Source of the DNA: Puniceicoccales bacterium
GTDB taxonomy: Bacteria > Verrucomicrobiota > Verrucomicrobiia > Opitutales > JAIRLM01
NCBI GenBank assembly: GCA_031268795.1
Contig: JAIRWT010000008.1
Span: forward strand, 200,619-264,618
Direction: 5' to 3'
DNA: 64,000 bases
Position numbers and translations under genes: made by a program. This document shows positions 36,977 to 45,740 of the stretch, piece after piece; the first letter of the stretch is position 1, and each line of letters begins with the position of its first letter. A model generated the notes under the pieces. That model saw only the letters and a program-made list of their open reading frames with translations. It searched no databases and was not told the origin of the DNA.

Positions 36977-37855
36977 ATGTTTCCAGGTGGTATAGGTGCT
37001 AAATTGTACGACTCGTTGTCCGTAACTTTTTCTTCGATTGTTAAAAGCGATGATAGTGATTGCGCGGTTACTATTAGAGAAAAAGTGCGGACAGACTGCA
37101 CAGGATTTGCGAACACGCTCAAAAATAATATTCCCCTTTCTCGGCATTTTGATGTGCTAGCAATGATTGGTGTAGGTCAAAATAGATTTTTTGCTGCATT
37201 CCGATGGCTTATTTCCTGCATCCCGTTTGTTGGAAGCTCACTTGCCGGAGGAGATTTTAGGAAAACGCAAGATTTCTACGTAAAGTTACTGGAACGTATC
37301 GCCGCAGATCCACCGGAAGATGCCGAAGAGGTGGCGTTAGCCGATCCGCAACAAGTAGATCAAGGATCCCTGTCCGACGCCAGGACAATCTGGTGCAAAG
37401 GATTTGAAGATGGAAAGTTTGTCCTGTTAGTTAATGGTAATTACGAAGTAAAGGTTAGCAGCTTGAGTGAACTTCGCCACTGCGCGTCTTTGGAGGAATT
37501 TTCCATCGATAACTACAGCGGAACCAACCTTAATCTCGCCGGAATAACATCGAAGGGAATCGTTATTGCGAATTGCCCAAGCCTGGAAACTATTAGCGCA
37601 TCAGGATGCGGATCAAGCACATTTGAGGTTAAAAATTGCGATGCTTTGCGAAGTTTTACTAGTGGAACAATGGCAAATTCAATTCATATTAACGGTTGTC
37701 AAAATTTTCAGAGCCTTGATGCTGCTACGTGTGTACGCCTTCACGAAATTAATCTGCGCGACAGTAATGTTCCAGCCGGTATAATATTAAATGAAGCCGC
37801 TGTACCGGGATACATTTTAGATGACCTTCGAAGGGATCATGCAGCTACTTGGTAG
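36977..37855 (+). CDS. LRR-like solenoid protein, candidate effector
   Basis: This 292-residue protein has three parts. Residues 1-70 are polar. Residues ~73-92 are a hydrophobic segment (FRWLISCIPFVGSSLAGG). From ~150 on there are short repeats of about 20-22 residues built as I-x-I-x-x-C-x-x-L-x-x-I/F (IVIANCPSLETISASGCG, FEVKNCDALRSFTSG, IHINGCQNFQSLDAATC, LHEINLRDSNV), the look of a small leucine-rich-repeat-type solenoid with conserved Cys/Asn. I do not recognise the family. A host-interaction role is inferred from the type of domain. Confidence 0.72.
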   Translation: MFPGGIGAKLYDSLSVTFSSIVKSDDSDCAVTIREKVRTDCTGFANTLKNNIPLSRHFDVLAMIGVGQNRFFAAFRWLISCIPFVGSSLAGGDFRKTQDFYVKLLERIAADPPEDAEEVALADPQQVDQGSLSDARTIWCKGFEDGKFVLLVNGNYEVKVSSLSELRHCASLEEFSIDNYSGTNLNLAGITSKGIVIANCPSLETISASGCGSSTFEVKNCDALRSFTSGTMANSIHINGCQNFQSLDAATCVRLHEINLRDSNVPAGIILNEAAVPGYILDDLRRDHAATW

Positions 37856-37870
37856 TCTTAGATCGCGTTA

Positions 37871-38998
37871 TCATCGTCGCGGGGAAATTTCTCCAGCGGT
37901 ATTTTTTTTCAAAATTCCACGAATTATCATCATCTGAACCACTTGCGCGCAAGTAAATGGCTCCAGATTGGTTATGTTTGCAATGGCCGCAATTGTCAAA
38001 GTCCCCCGACGGCAAAGCGCCTGCCAAATGGCAGTCTCTTCTACGCTTAACTGATTTGGCACAGGAATGACACCTTCCGAGTGAAGCTCCAATTCGCTTT
38101 GCTTTGACTGTTCCCCAAGGAGCACCTCTAAAATTTCTTCCACACGCGTTACCAATGTGGCTCCCCCGCGAATGAGCAAATGGCAGCCGTCACTCATCCC
38201 GCAGCCAATAGGACCGGGAACGGCCATAAGTTTCTTGCCCTGCCGAATGGCATAGCGGGCAGAAATCATGCTGCCACCACTCGTTGCCGTCTCAATCACA
38301 ACTGTTGCAGATGCTAATGCAGTAATGAGGCGATTTCGAATGGAAAAACTAGAGCGATCAACCTCGCGACCAAAGCAACATTCGGTAACCAGTACACCGG
38401 TGCGTCGAATTTCATTGTAGAGTGTACGGTTTTCCGGCGGATAAACGAAATCGAGCCCGCCTGGCAAAACCGCAATTGTCTTTCCGCCCGCGCGAATGGC
38501 CCCTGCATGGGCAGCCATATCAATGCCAACGGCAAGCCCGCTAATAACGGTATAGCCTCGCATGGCCAGTTCGTAGGCAAATTCATTGGCTAACTTTTCG
38601 CCATAAAAAGTACATTTTCGGCTTCCGACGATGGCAATCGTATCGTGTTCTGCGGAAATTTTACCAGTGGCATAGATGCCAACGGGACCATTTTCAATGG
38701 CCGCAAGGGAAGGTGGATATTCGTCCGACCCATAGGGAATAAAAGAGGCACCAAAGGAAATAATTTTAACCACCTCCGCCTTCCAATCAAAGGAAAGCGG
38801 GATGGAATTAAGGTATGCAGAAATCTTTTGCGGGAAATGGCAACATGCGCAGAGCTCGGCACGGTTCTCATGAAAAACTCGCCAGATTTCACCGGACAAA
38901 AGCTCATAAACCTGGCGAAAACACTTAAGTCCGGAAGCCGGGCCGATTGCATTAAACACCAATGCCGCATCAGAGAGATTATCTGGAAAATCAGACAT
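37871..38998 (-). CDS. dprA: DNA processing protein DprA
   Basis: DprA loads RecA on incoming single-stranded DNA in natural transformation. The Rossmann-like core is clear (IVGSRKCTFYGEKLA, VISGLAVGIDMAAHAGA, IAVLPGGLDFVYPPENRTLY, residues ~110-220), and a C-terminal winged-helix domain follows (LSVEETAIWQALCR to the end). The 375-residue length is normal. Its start overlaps the end of the 96-residue gene upstream by 8 bases. Together with comM at 61561 it suggests a competence capacity. Confidence 0.94.
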   Translation of the reverse strand: MSDFPDNLSDAALVFNAIGPASGLKCFRQVYELLSGEIWRVFHENRAELCACCHFPQKISAYLNSIPLSFDWKAEVVKIISFGASFIPYGSDEYPPSLAAIENGPVGIYATGKISAEHDTIAIVGSRKCTFYGEKLANEFAYELAMRGYTVISGLAVGIDMAAHAGAIRAGGKTIAVLPGGLDFVYPPENRTLYNEIRRTGVLVTECCFGREVDRSSFSIRNRLITALASATVVIETATSGGSMISARYAIRQGKKLMAVPGPIGCGMSDGCHLLIRGGATLVTRVEEILEVLLGEQSKQSELELHSEGVIPVPNQLSVEETAIWQALCRRGTLTIAAIANITNLEPFTCAQVVQMMIIRGILKKNTAGEISPRR

Positions 38999-39281
38999 TA
39001 CCGCTGCGAGCGATGTACGTACGGAAAGGCATCACTCGTGAGTCAGTTGCCCCCAACGGGAACGCCGTCGTGGCGCGATCCGACAATAGCCGCGACCCCG
39101 TAGAAATAGCAGGAATCTGGGGTACAACATCCTTTATCGAAGATACCGGATGTCCGCTGGTTGTAACAACTCGCGCCTTCCGGTTTTCAAAAGGTACACC
39201 CACATGATTTACCGGCGGAGAACCAATCTTTTGCTGTAGCAAAGGTATTGATGTAGGATTTCTATTATTATCAAGTCGCAT
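38991..39281 (-). CDS. Small protein beside T3S chaperone, candidate substrate
   Basis: This is a 96-residue protein with a good Shine-Dalgarno (GGGGGAG, 6 bases before ATG 39281). It begins 12 bases after the CesT-type chaperone gene and overlaps dprA by 8 bases. The product is polar, rich in Pro, Val, Ser and Arg, and probably disordered, with no membrane segment and no family I recognise. T3S chaperones are usually encoded beside their cargo, so this is the natural candidate; the size is small for an effector, and it could be the N-terminal piece of a lost longer gene. Confidence 0.68.
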   Translation of the reverse strand: MRLDNNRNPTSIPLLQQKIGSPPVNHVGVPFENRKARVVTTSGHPVSSIKDVVPQIPAISTGSRLLSDRATTAFPLGATDSRVMPFRTYIARSGNV

Positions 39282-39293
39282 GAAATTCTCCCC

Positions 39294-39737
39294 CTAATCG
39301 GAAACTAGCGAAATCTCTTCCGCCTCCTGAGTCATTGAGGCTAGCTTATGCATCCAGGTTTCCGTTGTGTCAACAAAATCCGCCAAATTTTCTTCAAAAG
39401 TGTCAGAATTTTTTAGCGGCAATTGGAAACGCATCATTAGGACTACCGTCTGCGACTGCTTATCGATGCCAATCGTCATGCCATTGGTTCCGTTCCAAAA
39501 AAAATTTGGCTCGAGTAACTTTTCAAAAATATTTTCCCGGCCAACGAGGGGAACCTCCCCAAGGTAGGCATAGGCGATGAGGTGGTCATGCTTTTCGTCA
39601 AGCTCTAAATTTAACACGATCTTATCATCAAACATCAACATGCAATGCTGATTGTTGTCGAGCGATAATTCACTTAGGTGTAACGATTTTGCCAGACGCG
39701 CCAAAATACGATTTACTTCATTCTTCAAATCCATCAT
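39294..39737 (-). CDS. Type III secretion chaperone, CesT/Tir-chaperone family
   Basis: This is a small acidic cytosolic chaperone, 147 residues. Its pattern follows the CesT fold: an N-terminal helix (VNRILARLAKSL), beta strands CMLMFDDKIVLNLEL and LIAYAYLGEVPLVGRE, the block LLEPNFFWNGTNGMTIGID, the strand TVVLMMRFQLPL, and a closing helix with FADFVDTTETW-type spacing. Such homodimers bind the N-terminal region of T3S substrates. No apparatus genes are in the window, but this gene implies a T3S system in the genome. It is divergent from rpsT. Confidence 0.85.
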   Translation of the reverse strand: MMDLKNEVNRILARLAKSLHLSELSLDNNQHCMLMFDDKIVLNLELDEKHDHLIAYAYLGEVPLVGRENIFEKLLEPNFFWNGTNGMTIGIDKQSQTVVLMMRFQLPLKNSDTFEENLADFVDTTETWMHKLASMTQEAEEISLVSD

Positions 39738-39884
39738 TATGGTCCCCGTAAACCCTCAGTTAGCCCTCGTAACAATCTTTATTCAAGTGCTTTTTTTGAA
39801 TATGTCGAGGTTTTTTCAAAATCTTGCGAATTTCCGTTGACATGGCGCCATCGATCCGATGCTTAAACTGAAAGGTATTGCTTC

Positions 39885-40151
39885 ATGGCTAATCTTAGAT
39901 CATCGCAAAAAGATGTACGTCGCATCGTTCGGCGAACGGCCCGTAACCGATCGGTAAAAACATTGTTGAAGTCTTTGGATAAGAAAGTGCAGGGCGCGTT
40001 GTCCGTTGGCAACGATCATTTATCCGCGGAATCCGCCATTGCCTGCATTTCCGCAATGGATAAGGCGGTTAAACGGGGGGTAATTCATAAAAATAAAGCA
40101 AATCGCTATAAATCAGCAAAGACAGCACTTATTTTTAAAAAAGGTGCGTGA
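39885..40151 (+). CDS. rpsT: 30S ribosomal protein S20
   Basis: This small basic 16S rRNA-binding protein is 88 residues long. The pattern MANLRSSQKDVRRIVRR..RN, the central SAMDKAVKRGVIHKNKANRYKSA and the KKGA end are typical. An AAGGT lies 9 bases before the ATG, and a consensus TTGACA (39837-39842) lies upstream, with only a weak -10 after it. Confidence 0.96.
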   Translation: MANLRSSQKDVRRIVRRTARNRSVKTLLKSLDKKVQGALSVGNDHLSAESAIACISAMDKAVKRGVIHKNKANRYKSAKTALIFKKGA

Positions 40152-40214
40152 TGCGTAGGATTTTGTGACTTTATGACACAGAAAATGGAGCTCTTCGAGC
40201 CGTGAAGCTCGTAA

Positions 40215-40382
40215 TCAGGCGATTGTTGCCGAAGCCACCATTTGCCGAAACAAAAATTGACTTATGACGCCAATAATGAGTCCTGCGAAGAGTAATATCG
40301 ACGATATGCCGAGTGGAACCAAACTCGTTGCGCCGGAAAATGTTGCATTGGCAAGAAAGTAATCAGCCCCCCCAAGGGGCAT
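40215..40382 (-). pseudogene. Possible small membrane ORF or 3' gene remnant
   Basis: A 55-codon minus-strand frame (ATG 40382, stop 40215) ends in a convincing membrane segment (SLVPLGISSILLFAGLIIGV) followed by FLFRQMVASATIA. The same frame stays open upstream, without a start, to a stop near 40463. It looks like the C-terminus of a membrane protein whose front was lost, in a region already decayed by an IS element. The rest of 40383-40654 shows no gene to me. Confidence 0.3.
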
Positions 40383-40663
40383 GACGGCGGAAGCGAATCC
40401 ACCACCGCTGATTTTAGCGAAAATGCGTTGAGGCCACTGGCTAGGGCGCGGGCGGCTTGCATCTCACACTCCATATCGGGGCCAATGGGACATTGAGATG
40501 TGAGCCGACAACCGCAATTTATCTTGCGTTGAGGCTTTCGGCGGACTGAACATGTTTCTTCTCTTTGACCAACCACAATGCATGGGTGGAAGATGTTCCT
40601 GCAAAAAATAAAAAAATTTTCAAACTTCTTTAAATGGGCAAAAATAATTTTGAATTTAACTTT

Positions 40664-40686
40664 ACCCCGATGGACAAACTCAAAAA
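40664..40686 (+). repeat. Left terminal inverted repeat of IS
   Basis: The 23 bases are the exact reverse complement of 41356-41378. The 8 bases just outside (40656-40663, TTAACTTT) recur directly after the right repeat, so this boundary is well defined. Confidence 0.88.
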
Positions 40687-40726
40687 TTTCCTCGCCTACG
40701 AGGAACATTCGCGTTGGTAAATTTGA

Positions 40727-41362
40727 ATGATTAAACAACCAACGCTTGGGGACGTATTCAAAGTGGTTTGCAGATTTTGCGAGAAAAATTCGCTAAAATT
40801 TTTAGCATCAACGGGAAGAAAACCCATTCTGCCCATTGCCTGCGTTTTGACACTCGTCATTTCCTGGCAACTCTTTCGCGTACGGGATTTTAAGACATTT
40901 TATCATGGACCAATGCGCCAAATTTTGGAAAAGTTTTTTGGAAAATTGCCCGAATATTCAGGAATTATTTTACGGATTCAAGGTGCACATCGTGACGAAT
41001 GACAGAGGGTCTGAAGTGGTGAATTTCCGATTTTCAAATGGTTCCGACCATGATGTGCGTTTTCTTGAGGAAATGTTCCAAAACCTTACGGGAACAGGCA
41101 TCGGAGACAGTGGATATGTTTCAAGCGATAGGGCAGAAAGGCTAAAAAAAATGAATTGCGCTTCATTACTAGGAAGCGAAAAAACATGAAAGTGCAGAAC
41201 ACGGCCGAAGAAAAGCGTTTCCTGAAAAAACGGTTCTGAGTCGAAAATTTTAACCAGCTGTTGAAAAAATTAGTCGGCGAAGATTTCTCCCGTTTTCGCG
41301 TCTGGGCCTCTGCCAAAGCGGTAATCGCGATCGGAATTCTGGCAATAAACTTGGGTTTTTGA
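40727..41362 (+). pseudogene. IS982-type DDE transposase, frameshifted and deleted
   Basis: Three frames are needed to read it. From ATG 40727, frame one gives LTLVISWQLFRVRDFKTFYH and LEKFFGKLPEYS. A second frame continues GFKVHIVTNDRGSEVVNF, NGSDHDVRFLEEM and GDSGYVSSDRAERLKK. A third reads RKRKNMK, then past a stop ENFNQLLKKLVGEDFSRFRVW and the end AIGILAINLGF. About 60-70 residues carrying the first catalytic Asp are missing between LPEYS and the GFKVH block. It cannot make active transposase. Confidence 0.88.
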
Positions 41363-41378
41363 GTTTGTCCATCGGGGT
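41356..41378 (+). repeat. Right terminal inverted repeat of IS
   Basis: Exact reverse complement of the left repeat. The direct repeat TTAACTTT follows at 41379-41386. Confidence 0.88.
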
Positions 41379-41386
41379 TTAACTTT

Positions 41387-41738
41387 ATTGTTGGCAAAAT
41401 TCGCACTCGACCCGAGGAAAATAACAACGTAAGGCTCAAAATTCCTCCATCGCTTTAATGATTTATTGGACGGTGAGTTCTTTGGCTCAAAATTATTTCA
41501 TTTTCGATCTCCGCAACCCTGGTGTGATGATTTGCGCCAGAATCTCAGCGTTTTTTGTTGTGCCGATCGAATTAGCATTCATTAGTTTGAGTCGGTGCCG
41601 TCGGCAACGGGTAAAAATATTTTCGGGAAGTGGCAACTTTGATTTTAATGGAATAAATTTTTAAACTTCGGCTGACAAATTTGGGTTCCAAATTTGCCCG
41701 TCAAGCTTTTCAAATGATTTTTGAAATTTGCGTCGTTA
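41387..41738. other. No gene seen; decayed intergenic stretch
   Basis: About 350 bases between the IS and def. Frames on both strands are short and resemble nothing I know, and no RNA fold stands out. With the region left of the IS it is probably the residue of a lost gene. Confidence 0.4.
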
Positions 41739-42395
41739 CTAGCAGTTCACTGGGTGTTGATGGGAGAATTTTTCCAAAGCTATTTGCACGGTTGGTAAAT
41801 CTCCAGGGTGTACTCGGCTTTCGTCCGTGAAAAGGACTCCATTATTGTGATCGATTTCATGTTGCAGACATTGTCCAAGCAATCCATCGGCGCGAATCTC
41901 ATGAAAAAATCCGTGTTGATCCTGGTATGAAACGGCAACCCATTGTGGCCTCTTCGTGCGCGCATAAACTCCCGGAATCGATAGGCATCCTTCCCCCTGC
42001 TCTAATAACTCCTTCGATCGATCAATTACTTTTGCATTAATGAGAAACAGTGGAAATGGAGTGATATCCATTTCCGTGCAAAGAAGATTTTTGCCATCCA
42101 ATTCAGCAAGCGTTTGGCTCGACCATTGGTTAAGGGTATCGATGACGCAAATACGCTCCCTAAGGCCAATTTGTTGTGCGGCAAGGCCAACGCCATTTGC
42201 CCGATCCATGATTTCAAGCATGGCCCAGCAAGTGGCTTCCAAAATTTCCCCAAATATTTTTACAATTTCACCGGGAATGCGCAAGGAGAAATCCCCATAA
42301 GTTTTGACCGTCAATCGCTTGAGCAAATGCAGAATTTCCTTACGCACAACTGCAGGCCAAACCCGCAGCTTTTCTTTATTGCACATGACGTACAA
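41739..42395 (-). CDS. def: Peptide deformylase
   Basis: Deformylase removes the formyl group from new proteins. The three motifs are GVGLAAQQIG, EGCLSIPG and QHEIDHNNG, giving the Cys and two His metal ligands and the catalytic Glu (the third motif is usually HEIDHLxG). The frame opens at ATG 42395; residues before KTYGDFSLR (~30) have no counterpart in usual members, so a later start is possible. No fmt gene is adjacent. Confidence 0.93.
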   Translation of the reverse strand: MYVMCNKEKLRVWPAVVRKEILHLLKRLTVKTYGDFSLRIPGEIVKIFGEILEATCWAMLEIMDRANGVGLAAQQIGLRERICVIDTLNQWSSQTLAELDGKNLLCTEMDITPFPLFLINAKVIDRSKELLEQGEGCLSIPGVYARTKRPQWVAVSYQDQHGFFHEIRADGLLGQCLQHEIDHNNGVLFTDESRVHPGDLPTVQIALEKFSHQHPVNC

Positions 42396-42569
42396 GAAAA
42401 TTATAGGGCGCTCCCTCGCAAGTATAATTAGGGATTTTTCCCGAAAGAGCCGACCGAGGACAACTCCTTGCGTAAGCTGTTGATTTCACAAATAAGACTC
42501 GCCTCTTTTGAGAGGATTATTGAACCAATAGCCTTCCATATCAGCGAAATGGTCGAACTAACCATTTAT

Positions 42570-43028
42570 CTATGCAGATTTAGCTTCTATCGTAGCTGGG
42601 TACATATACCATTGGTAAGCAGCAGCGATAAATCCTGCGAGAACTGCTCCTGCGAGAGGTGTCCCATATGCAACAATCGACGACCCCACCCGCATGAAAA
42701 ATAACACTGCTCCGGCGATACCACCAGTTGATGTGCTAAATAATGCGAACATGGCAGCAAGCGACATGTGCGCTTTCTCTTTAACCGGCTTGAGCGCGCC
42801 CTCCGCAGTTTTAACTGCGTCATTAAGCGCTTTGGGAGATTTGCCGCTTGCTGTAGCAGTGTCAATTTTCAAAATATCTTCATCGGACCTGCCTGCATTG
42901 GCCGTATCGTTACGGGCTCCTTCGAGCATTTTTGTCCTTGCCGTAATAGCGTCATCAACCATTTTTTGCTTTTCCGCAAAATCATCAGCGGTTTTCTTCT
43001 CATCAAAACGCAAACTAAATAACAACAT
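42570..43028 (-). CDS. Small two-helix membrane protein, candidate exported protein
   Basis: From ATG 43028 the protein has 152 residues. The N-terminal ~95 are charged and helical (FAEKQKMVDDAITARTKML), and the C-terminal part holds two hydrophobic segments (LAAMFALFSTSTGGIAGAVLF and VAYGTPLAGAVLAGFIAAAYQ). A perfect TATAAT at 43051-43056 lies inside the longer frame (open to 43070), so the ATG at 43028 is preferred. There is no Shine-Dalgarno. The paired hydrophobic helices recall Inc- or translocator-type proteins; this is inference. Confidence 0.68.
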   Translation of the reverse strand: MLLFSLRFDEKKTADDFAEKQKMVDDAITARTKMLEGARNDTANAGRSDEDILKIDTATASGKSPKALNDAVKTAEGALKPVKEKAHMSLAAMFALFSTSTGGIAGAVLFFMRVGSSIVAYGTPLAGAVLAGFIAAAYQWYMYPATIEAKSA

Positions 43029-43212
43029 AGCGGAATGCAACGAATGAGTTATTATACGGAAGTCAATCAAAAATAAAAAAATTCTTACCTTTCTTAACGA
43101 ACGAACTCAGAATACACCAAAACTAATTTTAAAAATGAAAATCCATATCAGGGCCATATCAGCGATTTTTTGCCGACTTCTGCAAATCGCCTCGGAATCC
43201 GCGGCAATTGCG

Positions 43213-43287
43213 TGGTACCAGAGGGCGGATTTGAACCGCCGGCCAAAGGCTTATGAGTCCTCTGCTCTACCCCTGAGCTACTCTGGC
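43213..43287 (-). tRNA. tRNA-Met (anticodon CAT), elongator type, CCA encoded
   Basis: Minus-strand cloverleaf: acceptor GCCAGAG/CTCTGGT, discriminator A, encoded CCA, anticodon loop CTCATAA, T-loop TTCAAAT. The first pair is G-T, not the C-A mismatch of initiator tRNA. A tRNA-Ile2 with modified CAT anticodon cannot be excluded from sequence alone. Confidence 0.9.
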
Positions 43288-43413
43288 GTCATTTCCACGA
43301 GTGCCCCGGAAGGGGCAAAGTGCAAGTTTTTTTCAGTTTGATACGTCGAAATGTGTCCAGCGGCGACTTCAAAATCCGCTCGCAAGGGAATGAATTTGTG
43401 TTTTTTTGACTCA

Positions 43414-44160
43414 ATGGAGAATACGCTCGCGGGGAAAACAGCCTTGGTTACCGGCGCAAGCCGAGGAATTGGTCGGGCAATCGCGCTTGCCCTTGGCGAA
43501 TATGGCGCGAATATTATCTGCATCAGCCGCTCGGCGAATTCCAGTGCGCAAACGGTGGCGGATTTGGAAGCTCTAGGCCGAGAAGCGACGGCTTTTGGGG
43601 TCGACGTTTCTGACCGTTTCGCCATTGAAACGGCATGCGAATCGATTCTAAGCACACACCAAAAAGTTGATATTTTGGTAAATAATGCCGGTATCACGCG
43701 TGATAATCTATTACTGCGCATGAAAGACGGAGAGTGGGATGAGGTGATGCGCACGGACCTGGACAGCTGTTTTTTTTGGACGCGTCGTCTTTGTCGCCAA
43801 ATGGTGCAACAGCGCTGGGGAAGAGTCATTAATATATCATCCATTGTCGGATTGGCCGGGAATGGAGGACAGTCGAACTATTCGGCGGCGAAAGCGGGCG
43901 TAATTGGATTTACGAAATCCGTCGCACGAGAACTTGCAAGTCGCGGGGTGACCTCCAATGCCGTGGCGCCCGGGTTCATCGAAACGGGTATGACTTCCGT
44001 ATTGGGCGATGGGGTTACAAAACAAATTTTAAACAATATTCCCATGAAGCGCTTTGGCCGACCGGAGGATATAGCCAGCGCGGTGGCATTTTTAGCCTCG
44101 GATGCCGCCTCTTACATCACCGGACAGGTATTTGCGATTGATGGTGGCATGGGCATGTGA
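43414..44160 (+). CDS. fabG: 3-oxoacyl-[acyl-carrier-protein] reductase
   Basis: FabG is an NADPH-dependent reductase of fatty acid elongation in the SDR family. Motifs: TGASRGIGRAIA (cofactor), NNAGITRDNLLLRM, the catalytic Ser in NISSIVGLAGN and YSAAKAGVIGFTKS (Y-x-x-x-K), then AVAPGFIETGMT. ATG 43414 (MENTLAGKTALVTG) gives 248 residues, as usual; the frame is open from 43351. It starts the fabG-holB-plsC run, each overlapping the next. Confidence 0.95.
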   Translation: MENTLAGKTALVTGASRGIGRAIALALGEYGANIICISRSANSSAQTVADLEALGREATAFGVDVSDRFAIETACESILSTHQKVDILVNNAGITRDNLLLRMKDGEWDEVMRTDLDSCFFWTRRLCRQMVQQRWGRVINISSIVGLAGNGGQSNYSAAKAGVIGFTKSVARELASRGVTSNAVAPGFIETGMTSVLGDGVTKQILNNIPMKRFGRPEDIASAVAFLASDAASYITGQVFAIDGGMGM

Positions 44161-45047
44161 TCATGGATATGTTTCTCCGAGCGAAGCTAACTGAACTCGC
44201 GCATACGGGACGATTACCTCATGCAATCCTTTTGGTGAGTACTAATTCGTGCGCCCTTAAAGCAAATGTGGAGGCCTGCGCAAAATTGCTTCTCCGGTGT
44301 GAAAATTTATCCGCATGCGCCGACTGTTCAATGATTCGCCCATCCGGAAAAATGGGACAAATATCCATCGATGATATCCGCGAACTTACCCATCGGATTG
44401 GTCAATCCTCCTTTGAGCAAGGCTTAAAACTGGCAATTATTCACAGGGCTGATCGCATGCATCGCTTCGCGGCCAATGCATTATTAAAGTTTTTAGAAGA
44501 ACCGCCAGATGGTACCATTTTTCTCCTATGCACCCGCCGACCTTATGAAGTTTTACCAACCATCCGAAGTCGCTGCATTACATATCGTGTGCGCGAAATT
44601 GATGCGAAGGAAACTTTGGATGAAAAATGGCAGGGGTGGCTTTCCCAATGGCAGTGGCTAATTCAGAGCGTTGACGAAAATCCAAGGGATAACCTCTGGT
44701 GTGAAGCTTACGCGCTGATTCACAATTTTTGCGTGCTACTCGACGGGGTGCAGCCGAGTAGTTCGGAAAATGCGGAAAATAATGAAAATTCAGAACGGCG
44801 TGCATGTTTGGAGGCAAGATTGGGCGACTGCGCTAGGACACTCTATGAAATTTCCATGCGAACCATGCCGGTGGATGCCTTTAGCCGACGCAAGGCCATT
44901 GTCATTCTCGCCCGTCGCATGGAGGCCATTGAAACAGCTGCGATGCTTCTGAGACTCAATTACGGGGAAGCAGCGATTATCGAGTTTTTTATCATTTCAC
45001 TTCTAGGCCAAAATTACTCACAGGACCACAAAACAAATGGCGAATGA
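44157..45047 (+). CDS. holB: DNA polymerase III delta-prime-type subunit
   Basis: This is a clamp-loader subunit of the AAA+ DnaX/HolB type. LPHAILLVS, a zinc-like cysteine group (CAKLLLRCENLSACADC), RELTHRIGQSS, ADRMHRFAANALLKFLEEPP and the SRC sensor block IRSRC are visible. The P-loop is absent, as in delta-prime. The GTG at 44157 overlaps the fabG stop (GTGA); ATG 44163 is an alternative. It overlaps plsC by 11 bases. Confidence 0.88.
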   Translation: MIMDMFLRAKLTELAHTGRLPHAILLVSTNSCALKANVEACAKLLLRCENLSACADCSMIRPSGKMGQISIDDIRELTHRIGQSSFEQGLKLAIIHRADRMHRFAANALLKFLEEPPDGTIFLLCTRRPYEVLPTIRSRCITYRVREIDAKETLDEKWQGWLSQWQWLIQSVDENPRDNLWCEAYALIHNFCVLLDGVQPSSSENAENNENSERRACLEARLGDCARTLYEISMRTMPVDAFSRRKAIVILARRMEAIETAAMLLRLNYGEAAIIEFFIISLLGQNYSQDHKTNGE

Positions 45048-45705
45048 TGCTATGTGTAACGACCCCATGCGGCCACCACTTTTTTTTGCTCTCGGCCGGT
45101 GGTTCTGCCGGACCATGGTGGAGGACTTTTTTGATTTCGAATGTTGGGGAGAGGAACATATACCCTCGTGCGGATCGTGTATACTAGCGGCAAATCATTG
45201 CAGCTTCCTTGATCCTCCGGCGGTCGTTGCCGGAAGCGCTCGTAACACATTTTCATTTGCTCGGAAGACGCTTTTCAAAGCAGGGATACGGGGGAAATTT
45301 TTTAGCCAGCTCTTGACCATTCCCGTCGATAGGGATGGTGGTGGCGACATTTCCGCCATTCGAAATGTACTACAGCTACTAAAGGCGGGCCAAGCGGTGC
45401 TCATTTTTCCCGAAGGAAGACGCGTTTTGAGTGAGGAAATTCAGCCATTTAAGCGCGGAATTGGACTGATCGCTGCCAAAGCTCGGGTGCCGATTATTCC
45501 AGTACGCGTCTTTGGAAGCCATAGGGCGTGGAGTCCAAGCATGGATCATCCGAAATTTTTCACATCCTTACGCGTCGCTTACGGGCCAGCCATACTGCCG
45601 GAATCATATGATCCAGGGCCGGCGCATCCGGAACGCTATAACTTCATTGCATGCTACATTCGTTCGGCGCTAGTTGCCATTTCATACCCGGTAGCACGTT
45701 TGTAG
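45037..45705 (+). CDS. plsC: 1-acyl-sn-glycerol-3-phosphate acyltransferase
   Basis: PlsC makes phosphatidic acid at the inner membrane. The acyltransferase motifs are NHCSFLD (NHxxxxD), the GVxFVxR-like IPVDRD and FPEGRR. A hydrophobic N-terminal part faces the membrane. The 222-residue length fits. The start lies 11 bases inside holB. Confidence 0.92.
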   Translation: MANDAMCNDPMRPPLFFALGRWFCRTMVEDFFDFECWGEEHIPSCGSCILAANHCSFLDPPAVVAGSARNTFSFARKTLFKAGIRGKFFSQLLTIPVDRDGGGDISAIRNVLQLLKAGQAVLIFPEGRRVLSEEIQPFKRGIGLIAAKARVPIIPVRVFGSHRAWSPSMDHPKFFTSLRVAYGPAILPESYDPGPAHPERYNFIACYIRSALVAISYPVARL

Positions 45706-45740
45706 TTGCATATCGCGCGCGAACATCATATCAATATTTG

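Larger units (their letters stand above)
40664..41378 (+). mobile_element. IS982-family insertion sequence, internally deleted
   Basis: Two 23-base terminal inverted repeats (40664-40686 and 41356-41378, beginning ACCCCGATGGACAAACTC) bound a 715-bp element. Both sides carry the same 8 bases, TTAACTTT (40656-40663 and 41379-41386), a target duplication in the range usual for this family. The element is shorter than the ~1 kb typical of IS982 because the middle of the transposase gene is gone. Two further remnants of the same element lie at 56700-56830 and 59777-59992. Confidence 0.85.

Noticed and set aside
40262-40738. 158-codon minus-strand frame
   Set aside because: It runs through the IS left terminal repeat and antisense to the transposase start. 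Its likeness to the plus frame at 59918-60133 only reflects the shared IS sequence.
41086-41439. 117-codon minus-strand frame
   Set aside because: Antisense to the transposase remnant and crossing the right terminal repeat.
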